DNA of 64,000 bases from Paguma larvata (Eukaryota; Chordata; Mammalia; Carnivora; Viverridae). The position numbers were made by a program, and so were the translations under genes. Below the pieces are notes generated by a model. The model saw only the letters and a list, made by a program, of their open reading frames with translations, ran no database searches and had not been told where the DNA came from. Location of the stretch: contig CM057836.1 of the NCBI GenBank assembly GCA_030068075.1, positions 71,213,788-71,277,787 of the forward strand, read 5' to 3'. How positions within the stretch are numbered: position 1 is the first letter of the stretch; every line of letters begins with the position of its first letter. This document shows positions 31,890-42,424 of the stretch, in pieces.

Positions 31890-31923
<34 letters not shown>
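31890..31923. repeat. (GA)n microsatellite
   Basis: Uninterrupted AG dinucleotide run of about 33 bp. Confidence 0.95.
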
Positions 31924-31925
<2 letters not shown>

Positions 31926-32237
31926 ATTTTTTTCAGTACATAACCTGAGCAAGGCATTTATCTAAGCACTTTGCAACCATTTTCTCATTTTTTTCTCCAA
32001 GAGACAGATTGCCACAGAGTTTCAGATATGTGAGGCACCCGAGGCAGAGCTATCTGAGCCAGCGTTCCTTTCATCCTTCCTTCTTGGTGAAAATGTTCTG
32101 ATTTCATTTGGGATGGCAATGTACCCAGAGGAAAGTCTATGTCTCCCAGACTTCTCTGCTCTGTGACTAAGATCTTGCCAACAAAATTCAAGTGGAAGTG
32201 TTCAGGATTTAGGTTCCTTCATAGGAATGGCATTCTT

Positions 32238-32440
32238 CTTCTTTTTTAATGTTTATTTATTTATTTTAAGAGAGAGAGAGAGAGAGAGAGAGCACATTCT
32301 TAAAAGTGAGGGAGGGGCAGAGAGCGAGGGAGAGAGGGGATTCCAAGCAGGCTCCACACTGTCAGCCCAGAACCATGAGATCATGACCTGACCTGATATC
32401 AAGAGTTGGACACTTAACTGACGAAGCCGCCCAGATGCCC
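32238..32440 (-). mobile_element. CanSINE, antisense, with extra (GA)n
   Basis: Antisense copy with an expanded GA run and a shortened body (GTCAGCCCAGAACCATGAGA). It ends GAAGCCGCCCAGATGCCC. Target duplication AGGAATGGCATTCTT (32,223-32,237) and AGGAGTGGCATTCTT (32,442-32,456), 14 of 15. Confidence 0.93.
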
Positions 32441-32456
32441 AAGGAGTGGCATTCTT

Positions 32457-32710
32457 TTATCCCTCCCTGTTCTCTTCTTGCTGCTTGGAATTCACAAGTA
32501 TTATTGGCTGGATTTCCAGCAGCCATAGTGGACCTAGAATGGAAGCCATGCATGGCAGAAGAGAAAGAGAAGGAGCCTGGATCCCGAGGGAGCGATCACA
32601 ATAGCTGAGAACAGCAAACCTAAGGACTTATTTTATGCAAAACAATAAAAACTTGTGTGTTTAAGCTATTGCAGTTTCTATTTGTTGAAGCTGAACAAAG
32701 TTCCTAGCCA
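32457..32710 (+). mobile_element. Possible old LTR 3' part
   Basis: GAAAGAGAAGGAGCCTGGAT, then an AATAAAAACTTGTGTGTTTAAGC block and TTGCAG-type end. It resembles the common LTR-like 3' ends '...GGAGCCTGGGTCCCTGA...AATAAACTTCTATTGTTTAAGCC'. Confidence 0.35.
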
Positions 32711-33930
32711 GGAATCCACATGCAAAAGAATGAACTGGACCCTTATCTACACTGTATATGAAAGTTAACTCAAAATTAATCAAACGTAAACCTAAGAGCT
32801 ATAACTACAAAAATCTTAGAAGAAAATACAAATAAAGACTTCATGACCTACTGGGCTATGACACTATAGGTACAGGCAACAAAAGAAAAAGTAAACAAAT
32901 TGGACTTCACCAAAATTAAAAACTACCAACTATCAACTGAGGAAAAAGCAACCCACAATATACTCAATAGCAAAACCAAGCAACACAATTCAACAATGGG
33001 CAAAGGACCTGAACAGACATTTCTCCAATGAAGATACACAAACGGCCAATAAGCACATAGAAATGTGTTCAACATCATTAATCACAAGGGAAACGCAAAT
33101 CAAAATCACAATGAGATACCAGTTCACACCTGTTAGGATGGCTGCTTTTCAGGAAAACAGAAAACAAATGTTGGTGTGGACATGGAGAAAATGGAACTTT
33201 TGCGCGTTACTGGTGGGACTGTAGCAGTGGAACGGCCACTAAAGAAAATAATATGGTACCAGGAAAACTGGACATCCACATGCAAAAGAACACTAACAAA
33301 ACACAAAATTAAACATACCATTTGATTCCGTAATTCCACTTCTGGCTGCATATACTAAAGAACTGAAAGTAGGACTGGCAGAGATACTTGTACAAGCCAC
33401 GTTCATAGCATTATTCACAATAGCCAAAAGGTAGAAACAACCCAAATTCCATCAATGGATGAATGGATAAACAAAATCCATCTGTACAATGGAATATTAT
33501 TTACCCTTACAAAGCAATGACTTTTGAACACATGCCACAACATGGATGAACCTTGAAGGCATTATGCTAAGTGAAATAAGTCAGACATAGAAGGACAAGT
33601 GTTGTGTGATTTCACTTAGATGCAGTATCTAGAGTAGTCAAATTTGTTGACACAGCAGACAGTGGTGGCTACCAGGGAGTTGGAGGGGGAGGAGGAGGGA
33701 GTAATGCAGAGTTATTGTTTAAATGGCTACAGAGTTTCAATTTAGGATGGTAAAAAAGTTCTGGAGATGAATAGTGGTGATGGTTACACAACAATGTAAA
33801 TACCTAAGATCACTGAATTGTGCCCTTAAAAATGATTAAAATGGTAAATTTTACTTTATATATTCCCACAATATATTTTTGCCACAATAAAAATATTAAA
33901 TTTAATAAATCAATAAATCAGGAAGTCCAA
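32711..33930 (+). mobile_element. Old L1 ORF2 3' part and 3' UTR, sense
   Basis: Long antique L1: ACAAATTGGACTTCACCAAA, ACCTGAACAGACATTTCTCC, AAATCACAATGAGATACCAG, TTGCGCGTTACTGGTGGGAC, CATCAATGGATGAATGGATA, CATGGATGAACCTTGAAGGC, a CCACTGAATTG-type 3' UTR block and an AT-rich end. All frames are interrupted; no functional reverse transcriptase. A displaced L1 segment lies at 33,259-33,290. Confidence 0.93.
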
Positions 33931-35652
33931 ACCCCTTACTGACAGATGAACTGAAAACTTATTTGGTCTGAACCACACAGCTACTAGAACAGCTAAAAGA
34001 AACAAACGTTAGTGTCCTCCTCCACCTGCCCGTAAGCCCTGCCCCAAGGCCCTTTGGTGGAACAGATTTCATCATCTGCCCTGACTCTGCATCCTAGAAC
34101 CCCTTTTAATTCTTTGATTACCCATCTTGGGGCTGGACAGTTCTCCCTTCTGTAGGGGTGGGAATAAAAAGGGGGTGTGGGATAGGGGCTAAGGTCCAAC
34201 CTGAGACCCTCTCTATAGGGAGGTAAAGTTCAGGACACCTGCTCCAAGTAGGTAAGTAAAGTAGCTAATCTTTCCTTCAAGGGGATGAGGGATTTTGTAG
34301 GAACTTCACTGGTGGTTAATAGTCTTGTTCTCCTCTAGCGCTAGTTCTGAGATCAGAGGTTCTTCATCCCCATTCCCTACCCCCAACATCCCTCTCTCCT
34401 CACGCACTACTCTCTGCTACTAGCCGCTGGGGCCCTAGCTAGATTAGACATTCGCTGAGAGCTGGGAGCACATCTTTTTTGTAAATATTACTCTCCCTCG
34501 CCCCATCCCTAATTCTCCCCCCAGCATCTGCCAAGCAAGCATGTTACCCAAGGCCCGGCACTCAGTAGGCCCCAGGGAGCTTAGGCTGCTTCAGGCTCCC
34601 AAGCTTACATATCTTGTCAAAAGGCGCACCTTGGAAACATGCCTGGTTGCTTTCCGGTAACTTTGGAGGTCCAACAAGGCCAAATCTGGGATAGCTGGGG
34701 AGAACCTGGGTGGGGCCTGGGAGTGGACCACAGGTCAGTGTAGGGTCTGAGCCATGGGTAATGAGTACCTGCTACAGAGCCTGGGAGATGAGCCTGGAAG
34801 TCCAGTGAGGTGGTCTTGAAAGCTGTCGTCTTTCATAGGGAAAGAGCCAAATGTCAAGGATAGGTTAGGACTGACCTGAGGAGGAGGCCTGTGGTCACCT
34901 ACAGGCTCAGGACTGCCTCCACTGGCCTGGTCACACGTGGCATGGATTTCCCCAACTTTGCCCTGACCGTTCTCATGTCTCCAAAGCCAGAAGATGATGG
35001 CAGCAGGAGGAGAATGGGGGTTTATGGAGTGCTGGCCAAGCCCCATCAGTCACGGCTTTGATCTGAGCCAGACAATTACTCTTTTCCTCCCCTTTCTGCC
35101 CTTGAACTGAGCCTCTGGGCCAGAATCAGCTTCCATTTTTAAACAGAATCAGTTTCCAACTTTAAATGTTTGGAGACCTGTAAAAATTACCCAGCTCCCA
35201 CCTCTCTTTCCTTTACTCTTCCAAGGTCTTATCAAGAAAAACTGTGAAAGACTTTGAAATGGGCAAAGATCCCTGGTATCCTTTCAACAGAATGCCAGGC
35301 ATTATCTAGACTGTTGCCTGGACTATAGGACCCTTCCCGAGTTATCTGATTCTACAAGGCTCTGTGCCTTTTACTGGTGATGACACTGCCTCTCTGTAGC
35401 AACAGAAGTTCACTTAGGCATGGCTGATGCTGAGACACGGATTCTAGTTTCAGGGATGCAAAGGAAGATGCCAGTCCTGTACCTCTCAGCAAACCCTCCT
35501 GCATCCCTGATGGCTGTATATGTATGTACTGTTTTGGATTCTCTCATGAGCTGGCTCTAATACCTTACTGGTTCCCTCATTAACTAATGAGTTAAATGAA
35601 GTTGAAGACATGTGTTCATTTTACATTTGCATGAGTCATGACTCCACCTTTT
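33931..35652. other. Long unassigned unique stretch
   Basis: About 1.7 kb with no recognised repeat. Open frames (up to 103 codons, minus strand, 34,735-35,046) show no motif. Nothing further could be supported. Confidence 0.4.
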
Positions 35653-35666
35653 AAAAAATTTTCCTT

Positions 35667-35854
35667 GGGGCACCTGGGTGGCTCGGTTGGTTGAATGCCT
35701 GACTTCAGCTCAGGTCATGATCTCACGGTTTGTGGGTTCAAGCCCTGCATGGGGCTCTCTGCTGTCAGCACAGAGCCTGCTTTGGATCCTCTGTCTCTCT
35801 CTCTCTCTGCCCCTCCCCCACTAGCACATTCTCTCTCAAAAATAAACATTAAAA
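35667..35854 (+). mobile_element. CanSINE, sense, first of two at one site
   Basis: GGGGCACCTGGGTGGCTCGG head, CACTAGCACATTCTCTCTC, A-rich tail. Preceded by AAAAAATTTTCCTT (35,653-35,666), followed by AAAAATTATCCTT (35,855-35,867). Confidence 0.96.
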
Positions 35855-35867
35855 AAAAATTATCCTT

Positions 35868-36067
35868 GGGGCGCCTGGGTGGCTCAGTCGGTTAAGTGTC
35901 TGAGTCTTGGTTTCAGCTCAGGTCATGACCTCACGATTGTGTGAGTTTGAGCCCCGCATCAGGTTCTGTGCTGACAGCATGAAGCCTGCTTGGGATTCTC
36001 TCTCTCCCTTTCTCTCTGCGCCTCCCCTGCTCACACTGTCTCTGTTTCTCTCAAAAATAAATAAACT
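35868..36067 (+). mobile_element. CanSINE, sense, second of two at one site
   Basis: GGGGCGCCTGGGTGGCTCAG head and a full body ending in an (AAAT)n tail. Followed by AAAAAATTCTCCTT (36,069-36,082), the third copy of the same target word. Confidence 0.96.
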
Positions 36068-36112
36068 AAAAAAATTCTCCTTTAACAGTTTCAAATATTT
36101 GCCTTGTGCTTA

Positions 36113-36300
36113 AGCTGAGAGAAGAGAGAGAGGGAAGGAAAAAAAGGAGGGCAAGGAAGTGGGCAGGGTGGAAGAAGGAGTGGGAAAGGAGAAAAAGGAA
36201 TGAAAGGAGAAGCCAGGAGGAAGAGGATCAAGGGCAGAGCTGGGCAGGAGAAGGAGGGGAGGGAAGAGCGATGTAACCAAGGAGGAAGGAAAAGAAAAGA
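36113..36300. repeat. Polypurine tract
   Basis: About 190 bp made almost entirely of G and A on the plus strand (GGAAGG, GAGGAAGAGG and similar words) with only scattered pyrimidines. Confidence 0.85.
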
Positions 36301-36859
36301 ATCTTCTTATCTTGCAAACACACAAATGCTCTCTGTCTTCTGGAAGGAAAAGTCTTTATTTTGAGTCAGCTGTGAGAGGCCTTCTCAGTCTCTCAGTCCG
36401 AGAGGGAAATTATTTTCTGCCTGTTGTTTCCCAGGTCACCAGTTATATTAAGCCAAGGTCCCTTGGTGGCTGCCATCTATAATTTTTCCACTCCCTACCC
36501 TTTTGAGTCAGATCGCAAAATAAGGACATCTTGAAACTTGGACTCTTGGCGATCAGAACGTGGCGAATGTGGTCCAGGACACTGTCAGGGCTCATGGAGC
36601 TTTTGAAAGTCCTGCTCAGATCTGCAACAGGAGGGCAAGCAGAGCTGCCAGGTGGCTCCCATGGGTGCTCAGACCCTTGCCTGGCCCACTGAGATCACAC
36701 GGTTCCAGGTCTTTCCCAAGCAGCAGCCCATAGCTGCTTCCACAGAGCCCTGTCTGGGATTAGATGCAGGCCCTTTAACCGGAAATGCCTCCACCGGTCT
36801 GGCATGGATCAGAAATGCGGAGAGTCAATTGTCATCATTCTGTGAAGTCCCTTCATAAC
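36301..36859. other. Unassigned unique sequence
   Basis: About 550 bp without a recognised repeat or coding signal. Confidence 0.4.
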
Positions 36860-37260
36860 ATGTCCTTCATCTATCTTTCCAAACTTACGTCCTGCCACAC
36901 CTACCACACATCCTGCCGGCCAGCCAGGCCAGTCTCCCTGCCACTCCCTGAACAAGTCAAATATTTTCACGCCTCTGTGTCTTCGCTCTTGCTGTGCTCC
37001 CTGCCTGGAATGTCTTTTCCCCTTCTCCGCTAACTGGTGATGTCATGCTCGTGCTTTCCCCTTCTTTCTAGGCAGAGTGAATTATTTCTTCTCCCTTGAG
37101 ACTTCGTGTGTACTTTATATACATCTGTACTTAGACATAGCACTCATCACTCTGGTTTGTAATTATTTGCCAGTCTGCCAGTCTGTTCTTCAAGGGCGAG
37201 GACCCAGGCTTATTCATAGGCTGCCCTGGTACTTGGCTCAGTACCAGGCTAGCACATTCA
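36860..37260 (+). mobile_element. L2 3' region, sense
   Basis: TGCCACACCTACCACACATC, CTTGCTGTGCTCCCTGCCTG, GAATGTCTTTTCCCCTTCTC, CAGTCTGTTCTTCAAGGGCG and GTACTTGGCTCAGTACCAGG are the L2 order 'GTTCCCTCTGCCTGGAATGCTCTTCCCC...'. Confidence 0.85.
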
Positions 37261-37261
37261 T

Positions 37262-37785
37262 TCAGTCATTTCACAAATTTATTGAGCACTGATTACGTGC
37301 CAGGCTGTTTTCTAGGTGCTGGATAGTGAACAAAACTGATAAAATTCTCTGTTCTCATGGAGCTTCCATTCTTTCTGGAGAGGCAGAGAACATACAAATA
37401 AACACATAACATGTCAAGTAGTAATAAGTGCTAGAAGGAAATCGAGGGGGCTAAGGGCACAGACAATGATGGAGGGTGTTACTTTAGCCAGGGTGGCCAG
37501 GGAAAGCCCCTCTTGACAAGGTGGCATTTAAATAGACACCTGAAGGAAGTGAGGGAGTGGGTCATGTCGGTATCTGGGAAACAGCGTCCCAGACAGAGGG
37601 AACAGCAAGTGCAAAAGTCACGTTCAAGGACAGCAGCAAGGGCTAGAGGATGCCAGAGTAGTGAGTGCTGGGAAGAGCTGTAGGCGAGTGACTCCAAGAA
37701 GGAAGAAGTAGGGAGCCAGAGAACTTAGCGCCTTCAGGCCAATGCAGAAACTTCGGCTTTTACTCCAGGTGAGATGGGGAGCTCT
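37262..37785 (-). mobile_element. L2 3' region, antisense
   Basis: TTCACAAATTTATTGAGCAC, TCTCATGGAGCTTCCATTCT, AGGGTGGCCAGGGAAAGCCC, GGGAACAGCAAGTGCAAAAG and CTTCGGCTTTTACTCCAGGT, ending GAGATGGGGAGC. Its tail meets the tail of the preceding sense L2. Confidence 0.93.
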
Positions 37786-38580
37786 TGCAGTCCCGCCCCA
37801 AGTACACACATACACACCCTTCTGCTTCAATCTGCTCCCCAGCTACGCTAAATCTACTCAGGTCTTCTCTGAGGGGAGGGGAGACAAACGTCACATTTTA
37901 GAGCATTCACGATCTTACGTGACCTCTTGGCTACTCTCTGGAGTACAGACTGTCCAGGGTGGGTGCTCAAGAAGGTGACCGATAGTGTGACACTAGATGC
38001 CAAGAGTGGCCTTGAAGGACAATGTGAGCTTGTCCTGGATTGGACAGTAAGTCTGAGCATCTGATCCCTTTAATCTATGTTCTCTTCCTCCTTCTTCCTT
38101 AGAGAAGTGTCCCCACTGAAGAGGATTTTCTGTGCCTGGGTACCGAATGAACTTGGAGAAACCGGGCAAAACTCATGAAAAATAAACAGAGACCCTGGCC
38201 TGGTAAACTGAGAGATACTAATCTTGTCTGTAAGACACCCAACAAGTCAAGGCTGACTTCTTGGAGGAGGGAGGCCCAATGCAGGAATTAATAAAAGGCA
38301 AAGCACGGCAAGAGAAGCCAGCCTTTCACAACTCCAGCACGCCTGCAATATGACTGCTAGCTCCCAGTCACCTTCAGGAGGCCGGGGCATAGGAGGGCTA
38401 ATAAAAGTTTGTCTGAGAGAAGGAATATCCTCACTGCTAGGATATCCAACCAAGATTGAAGAAGTGCCCCCTCTACCTCTCCATGCTCTCTAATGGTGGA
38501 ATTTCAGGCACCAGGGAAGGTGCTAGCGAAGGGATTTCCGGGAGTGCCTCTATTCTTATTACCAAAAAAATTTCTTCTAT
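37786..38580. other. Unassigned sequence upstream of the CpG island
   Basis: About 800 bp without a clear repeat. The start (TGCTTCAATCTGCTCCCCAG, TACGCTAAATCTACTCAGGT) weakly resembles the L2-like block at 39.58 kb. Confidence 0.35.
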
Positions 38581-38599
38581 TCTCACCTCCCTTCTCCCA

Positions 38600-39120
38600 G
38601 AGAGGAATGCGGACGCCCGAGACGGGTAGAGAGGGGCCCAAACTGGCGGCAGGGTTCAAGGGCGTGCCCTCCGCGGGGCGGAATCGCGGCGCCCAGGGGA
38701 GACTGCGCCGCGTGCAGTGGAGGTCGGTGCTCGGCAGAGGGCGCAGAGGAACTGCTCCGTCCGCCCGGAGCCCAGGCTCCCGCGCCCTGGAGCACCCTCC
38801 TCCCACCCGGCCGCCTCCGCGCCCCACCGCCGCCGAATCGCTGGCTCAACCTCCGCGCGTGTGTGGGCACCGTCAGGAAGCGCCTTCCTAGGCCACCCCA
38901 CGGCCATCATCTGCCCCCTTATCCGGCCGCAGCCCATTTTCCGGTCAACCTAGTCCCTGGTCTACAGGCAGTCCCGGACGCGCCACACCCTCCACAGGCC
39001 AACCCTCCCCTCCCGCAGTTCCTTCCCTTCCAAGTGTGGCGGATGGGGGAGGGCGGGGTCTGGGAGGCGCGTGGTTGGGAGAACATGCGCCTGGGACCCC
39101 GTGCGTGAGCGTTAGCTGTT
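38600..39120. promoter_or_regulatory. CpG island, candidate (possibly bidirectional) promoter
   Basis: A hand count gives about 50 CpG dinucleotides in roughly 520 bp, in a window where CpG is otherwise scarce. Composition is very GC-rich (CTCCGCGGGGCGGAATCGCG, CCGCCGCCGAATCGCTGG). The left half is G-rich and the right half C-rich. No TATA box. A plus-strand splice-donor-like site CTGCAG/GTGAGA lies at 39,139/39,140. A minus-strand one, GGAG/GTGAGA, lies at 38,587/38,586. Both point outward. Open frames inside are GC-driven and overlap on both strands. No known first exon was recognised. Confidence 0.7.
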
Positions 39121-39145
39121 TTGTAGAAGGAAGCTGCAGGTGAGA

Positions 39146-39519
39146 GGTCAGAGCTAATTTCACCCTAGGCACTGGCCCTTGGCCCCCTGGCGCTTGGGTG
39201 AGGGCCTAGAGCCCAGGGCCCAGGAAAGGAGGGAAGGCATCTGCAATGTTCGCTCCTGCAGGGCCTGGCAGGTGACAGGGGACATCGATATTGATTGATT
39301 GATTGAACGAATGAATGGAATGGAATGAAAGACATGGAAAGTGGTCTGAGATCTGGGTCTGGCCAGCCCCATACTGGCACAATACCTCCCAGCAGAGTTT
39401 GCCACACTCACCTTGCTCCTTATCTGTCTCTCCCCATGACCATCTTCCCACCTCCCCCCCCCAGCTTTCCTTTCACTTCCTGCCACTGCTCAAAAGCTTT
39501 CCTTAGCTGCCTGATCTCA
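39146..39519. other. Unassigned unique sequence
   Basis: About 370 bp right of the CpG island, with a short (TGAT)n/(GAATG)n-like run at 39,291-39,327. No repeat family or gene recognised. Confidence 0.4.
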
Positions 39520-39935
39520 ATCCCTTCCCCTAGCATTAAAGCTCTGTACAGTCTGGCCCAACCTACATACATACATGGCACACTCTTCTGCTTGAACCCG
39601 CTCTCCAGCTCCACTAAATCTACACAAATCTGAATATAAATTGAACTGGCCTTCCTCTGGGGAGCTGGCCACCTCCTTTTTCCCTATCAGCAACACCTGC
39701 TCCCTTGCCTCCAAATCTTTCTCTTCCTTCAAGGTCCAGCTTCCGATCCCATTCCCTTTCTTCAGGAAGCATCCTCTGACTTTTTCAGTCCCGAGTAAGT
39801 TTTCTCAGTTCTGACCTCCTATAGCATGCTTTATCATGTAGTGCTTACCTACCCATCTTTTCTCTCCCACTACATTGTAGACATTTGATAGGCAGGGTCC
39901 AAGTCTTACTTACCTTTGTGTCTCCTCCTTCAGTT
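39520..39935 (+). mobile_element. L2, sense
   Basis: AGCTCTGTACAGTCTGGCCC, CCAGCTCCACTAAATCTACA, CTTCAAGGTCCAGCTTCCGA, TTCAGGAAGCATCCTCTGAC and ACTACATTGTAGACATTTGA are in L2 order. Confidence 0.8.
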
Positions 39936-40255
39936 TATCACACATTTACTGAGCATCTACTACATACCCGGTATAGAGTCTAGCATATATGGTCCCAAAG
40001 GAGTCAAGGACACAGTCCCCCATGATGATGTGGGGGATAAAAGAAGACACATGTGGCTTGAGGAAAAGTAGAGGGTGTGGCTCGGAAATGGAGCACTGGC
40101 TAGGAAAATCCCAAACGACTTTCTTTGGTAGTACTCAGTTCCTGGATTAGGAAGCAGTCTCAGTCTCTGAGGGAGTGTCTGCCCATTAACGGAGCCACTC
40201 ACTCATCCGCTCCCTCATTCATTCATTCGTTTGTTAAATATTTGTTGAGTCCTTA
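39936..40255 (-). mobile_element. L2/MIR-like pieces, antisense
   Basis: CACATTTACTGAGCATCTAC, GTATAGAGTCTAGC at the left, and CATTCATTCGTTTGTTAAAT, ATTTGTTGAGTCCTTACTTT at the right are L2/MIR 3' ends read backwards. The middle is undetermined. Confidence 0.5.
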
Positions 40256-40299
40256 CTTTATCCAGATGACTCATAGGATTGGTCATACTGCAACCCCAT

Positions 40300-40302
<3 letters not shown>

Positions 40303-40339
<37 letters not shown>
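40303..40339. repeat. (TG)n microsatellite
   Basis: Uninterrupted TG run of about 37 bp. Confidence 0.97.
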
Positions 40340-40341
<2 letters not shown>

Positions 40342-40554
40342 GGGAGCTTTTGGTGTGAGTTGCTTCTTTGTCAGTTCCTGTTCAGAAGCAGAACTCCCAC
40401 TGGAAATGGTCTTGGGAAATCCTCGATTTTCATGGAGGCAGGAAGACTGTCAGCCCTTCCTGAAGGTAAGGTGCCCAGACTTTGCCTCATAGGTCACGTT
40501 GTAACAGCTTATTCTGCCAAAGCATGTTCATTTCAAAGTCCTTTCCTTCTGTGA

Positions 40555-40720
40555 TCATTCAAGGTTTCCCAAAGAGCCCTCTGAGGTTAGGTCCATTTGC
40601 CAGATGAAAAAGCTGACGCTAGGAAAGTTATGGTTTTCCCAAAGTCACTGAGCTACAGCGGGGCTGAGCCTAGAGGAGGTCATTCACATCCTAGTCTTCT
40701 CAGCTTCACCGTAGGGGGCT
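40555..40720 (-). mobile_element. MIR fragment
   Basis: GGTCCATTTGCCAGATGAAA, GCTGACGCTAGGAAAGTTAT, CCAAAGTCACTGAGCTACAG and GCGGGGCTGAGCCTAGAGG follow antisense MIR. Confidence 0.7.
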
Positions 40721-40724
40721 TTGA

Positions 40725-41118
40725 CCTAGACACCATTGGGACCCTATATGCTAGCCTTTACACCTGGTATGTGTAGATACTTAACGTGCTCCATCTGTAG
40801 ATACACCCAGGGCTATCAGGAGGAGCCGATCAGAGGTCAGGAATCTCTAGCTCTCCATAATGAAGGAAACAGGTCTCTGGAACAGGACATTTTAAATTTC
40901 ATATCAAAGTGGTGGCCCCCATCATGTCTGGCCTCTAGCAACTCTCCAGTTTTCGCTCAGAAATTTAATGGTAACTAATTACTGAATCCTAACTCCAAAC
41001 TCTAATCTTAATGCCCCAATTCTAATGACTCCTTTAAATTATTCATTCCCTAATTCTAACCAGAACTCATTACTCCACCCCTAAGGGCAACTCAGCACCT
41101 CCAAGATCCTGGCAGTGC
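40725..41118. other. Unassigned unique sequence
   Basis: About 390 bp. The right part carries loosely repeated CTAATTCTAA/CTAACTCCAA words (about 40,975-41,065); no named repeat. Confidence 0.4.
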
Positions 41119-41128
41119 GATGCTATAT

Positions 41129-41345
41129 ATATATTTTTTAATGTTTATTTATTCTTGTGAGAGAAAGAGAGACAAGAGTACAAGCAGAGCAGTGTCAGAG
41201 GGAGAGATGGAGAAACAGAATCTGAAGCTGTCTCCAGGCTCTGAGCTGTCAGCACAGAGCCCACGCGGGGCTCGAACTCAGAACCACGAGATCATGATCT
41301 GATTGAAGTCGGACGCTTAACCAACTGAGCCACCCAGGCGCCCCT
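41129..41345 (-). mobile_element. CanSINE, antisense, perfect target duplication
   Basis: Full-length antisense copy, ends ACTGAGCCACCCAGGCGCCC. GATGCTATAT is identical at 41,119-41,128 and 41,346-41,355. Confidence 0.97.
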
Positions 41346-41759
41346 GATGCTATATCTTAAATAACATTCATAGAGTCCCCAGTGGGGCAGAGTCTGCTGC
41401 CCTGGTATCAAGGAGCAGTAAGGTCCAAAATGAAGGTGCAAGCAGCCAGGGAGGGGCTGGTAACGCCATGAATTTGGTTATGAAAGTAGCCCCTTTTCCT
41501 CCCCAGGTACCCAGGCCTTCATGTTGTCCCCAGGCCCTCTGGAAGAGGGGAAAATAAATAAAGTGTTAACTGTGTTAGAAATTTTCAAGAGAGGCCTAAA
41601 GCCAGGCTAGGCTTACCAGAAGAGATGAAGCATTAATGGAGGGATTCCAGCCATTCAACAAGCTTATACTAACAACCGAATGTGCGAGAGCACCCTGGCA
41701 AGCAGTGATTCAGATATAGCTGCTGCCCTCAGGCAGACTGCTATTTAGAGGCAACTGAT

Positions 41760-41945
41760 TTTTTGGAGCACTGGTCATGTGTTAGGACATGTGTTATCTA
41801 TTTTTCCGTGTCATATTTTGTTTAATTGCTACAATCTATGGAAAAGGAACTATTACTCCATTTTATAGATGAAGGAACTGAGGCTCAGCGGTAGTAAAGG
41901 GCAAAACCGGAGACTTAAATACTAAATCCCTTTTCCTGCATTGCC
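41760..41945 (-). mobile_element. MIR
   Basis: TTTGTTTAATTGCTACAATC, CTCCATTTTATAGATGAAGG, AACTGAGGCTCAGCGGTAGT and GGCAAAACCGGAGACTTAAA follow antisense MIR. Confidence 0.8.
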
Positions 41946-41949
41946 TTTG

Positions 41950-42140
41950 GGCGGGGCAGGGGAGCGAAGTTTTCCAGTAACTCCGACATCTGTTCCTGAG
42001 TCAAGTCGCCTCCAGCACCACCCTAGTCTCAGGCCGCAAGTGTGGAGTCAGGGGATTGGACCAGATTCTCTCCAAGACTCCACCCACTCTTGCTAGGCTG
42101 AGCCTATCAGATCGCAGGCTTTGGGGGCGGGGCCAGAGGC
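41950..42140. promoter_or_regulatory. GC-box-bearing segment (weak promoter-like)
   Basis: GGGCGGGGCAGGGGAGCG near 41,950 and a consensus GC box GGGGGCGGGGCC at 42,123-42,134 lie within 190 bp, with a few CpGs between. There is no CpG island. This is suggestive only. Confidence 0.25.
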
Positions 42141-42424
42141 TGTTAGAATGGTAGCTTGCTGTCAGCAGTGGGTCAGAGCCCCGGCTTCAGAGTTCTCTGT
42201 GTTGGTTGCTGTCTCTTCCTTGGTGTTTGGCTCTACCCGTTTCCCTGTTGACCACCAGGATTCCAAGCCACTGGAGAATCATGGCCTACTCTTGCTTCCC
42301 ATTAAAGTCAAGGTCAGACTAGCTTTGTCCCCAAAGCACCAAGGCCTGCCTTATAGGAAGCACCTCTGCTTCCACTTTATGATCACCATAAAATAATACT
42401 ATTTAGTTAATTGGTATTTCAGGC

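Noticed and set aside
32711..33930. Possible active L1 ORF2
   Set aside because: Only the 3' part is present, frames are broken and the 3' UTR is of an old L1M type.
38493..38891. 132-codon frame through the CpG island
   Set aside because: Arg/Pro/Gly-rich translation, with open frames on all strands of the island. Stop depletion here comes from high GC.
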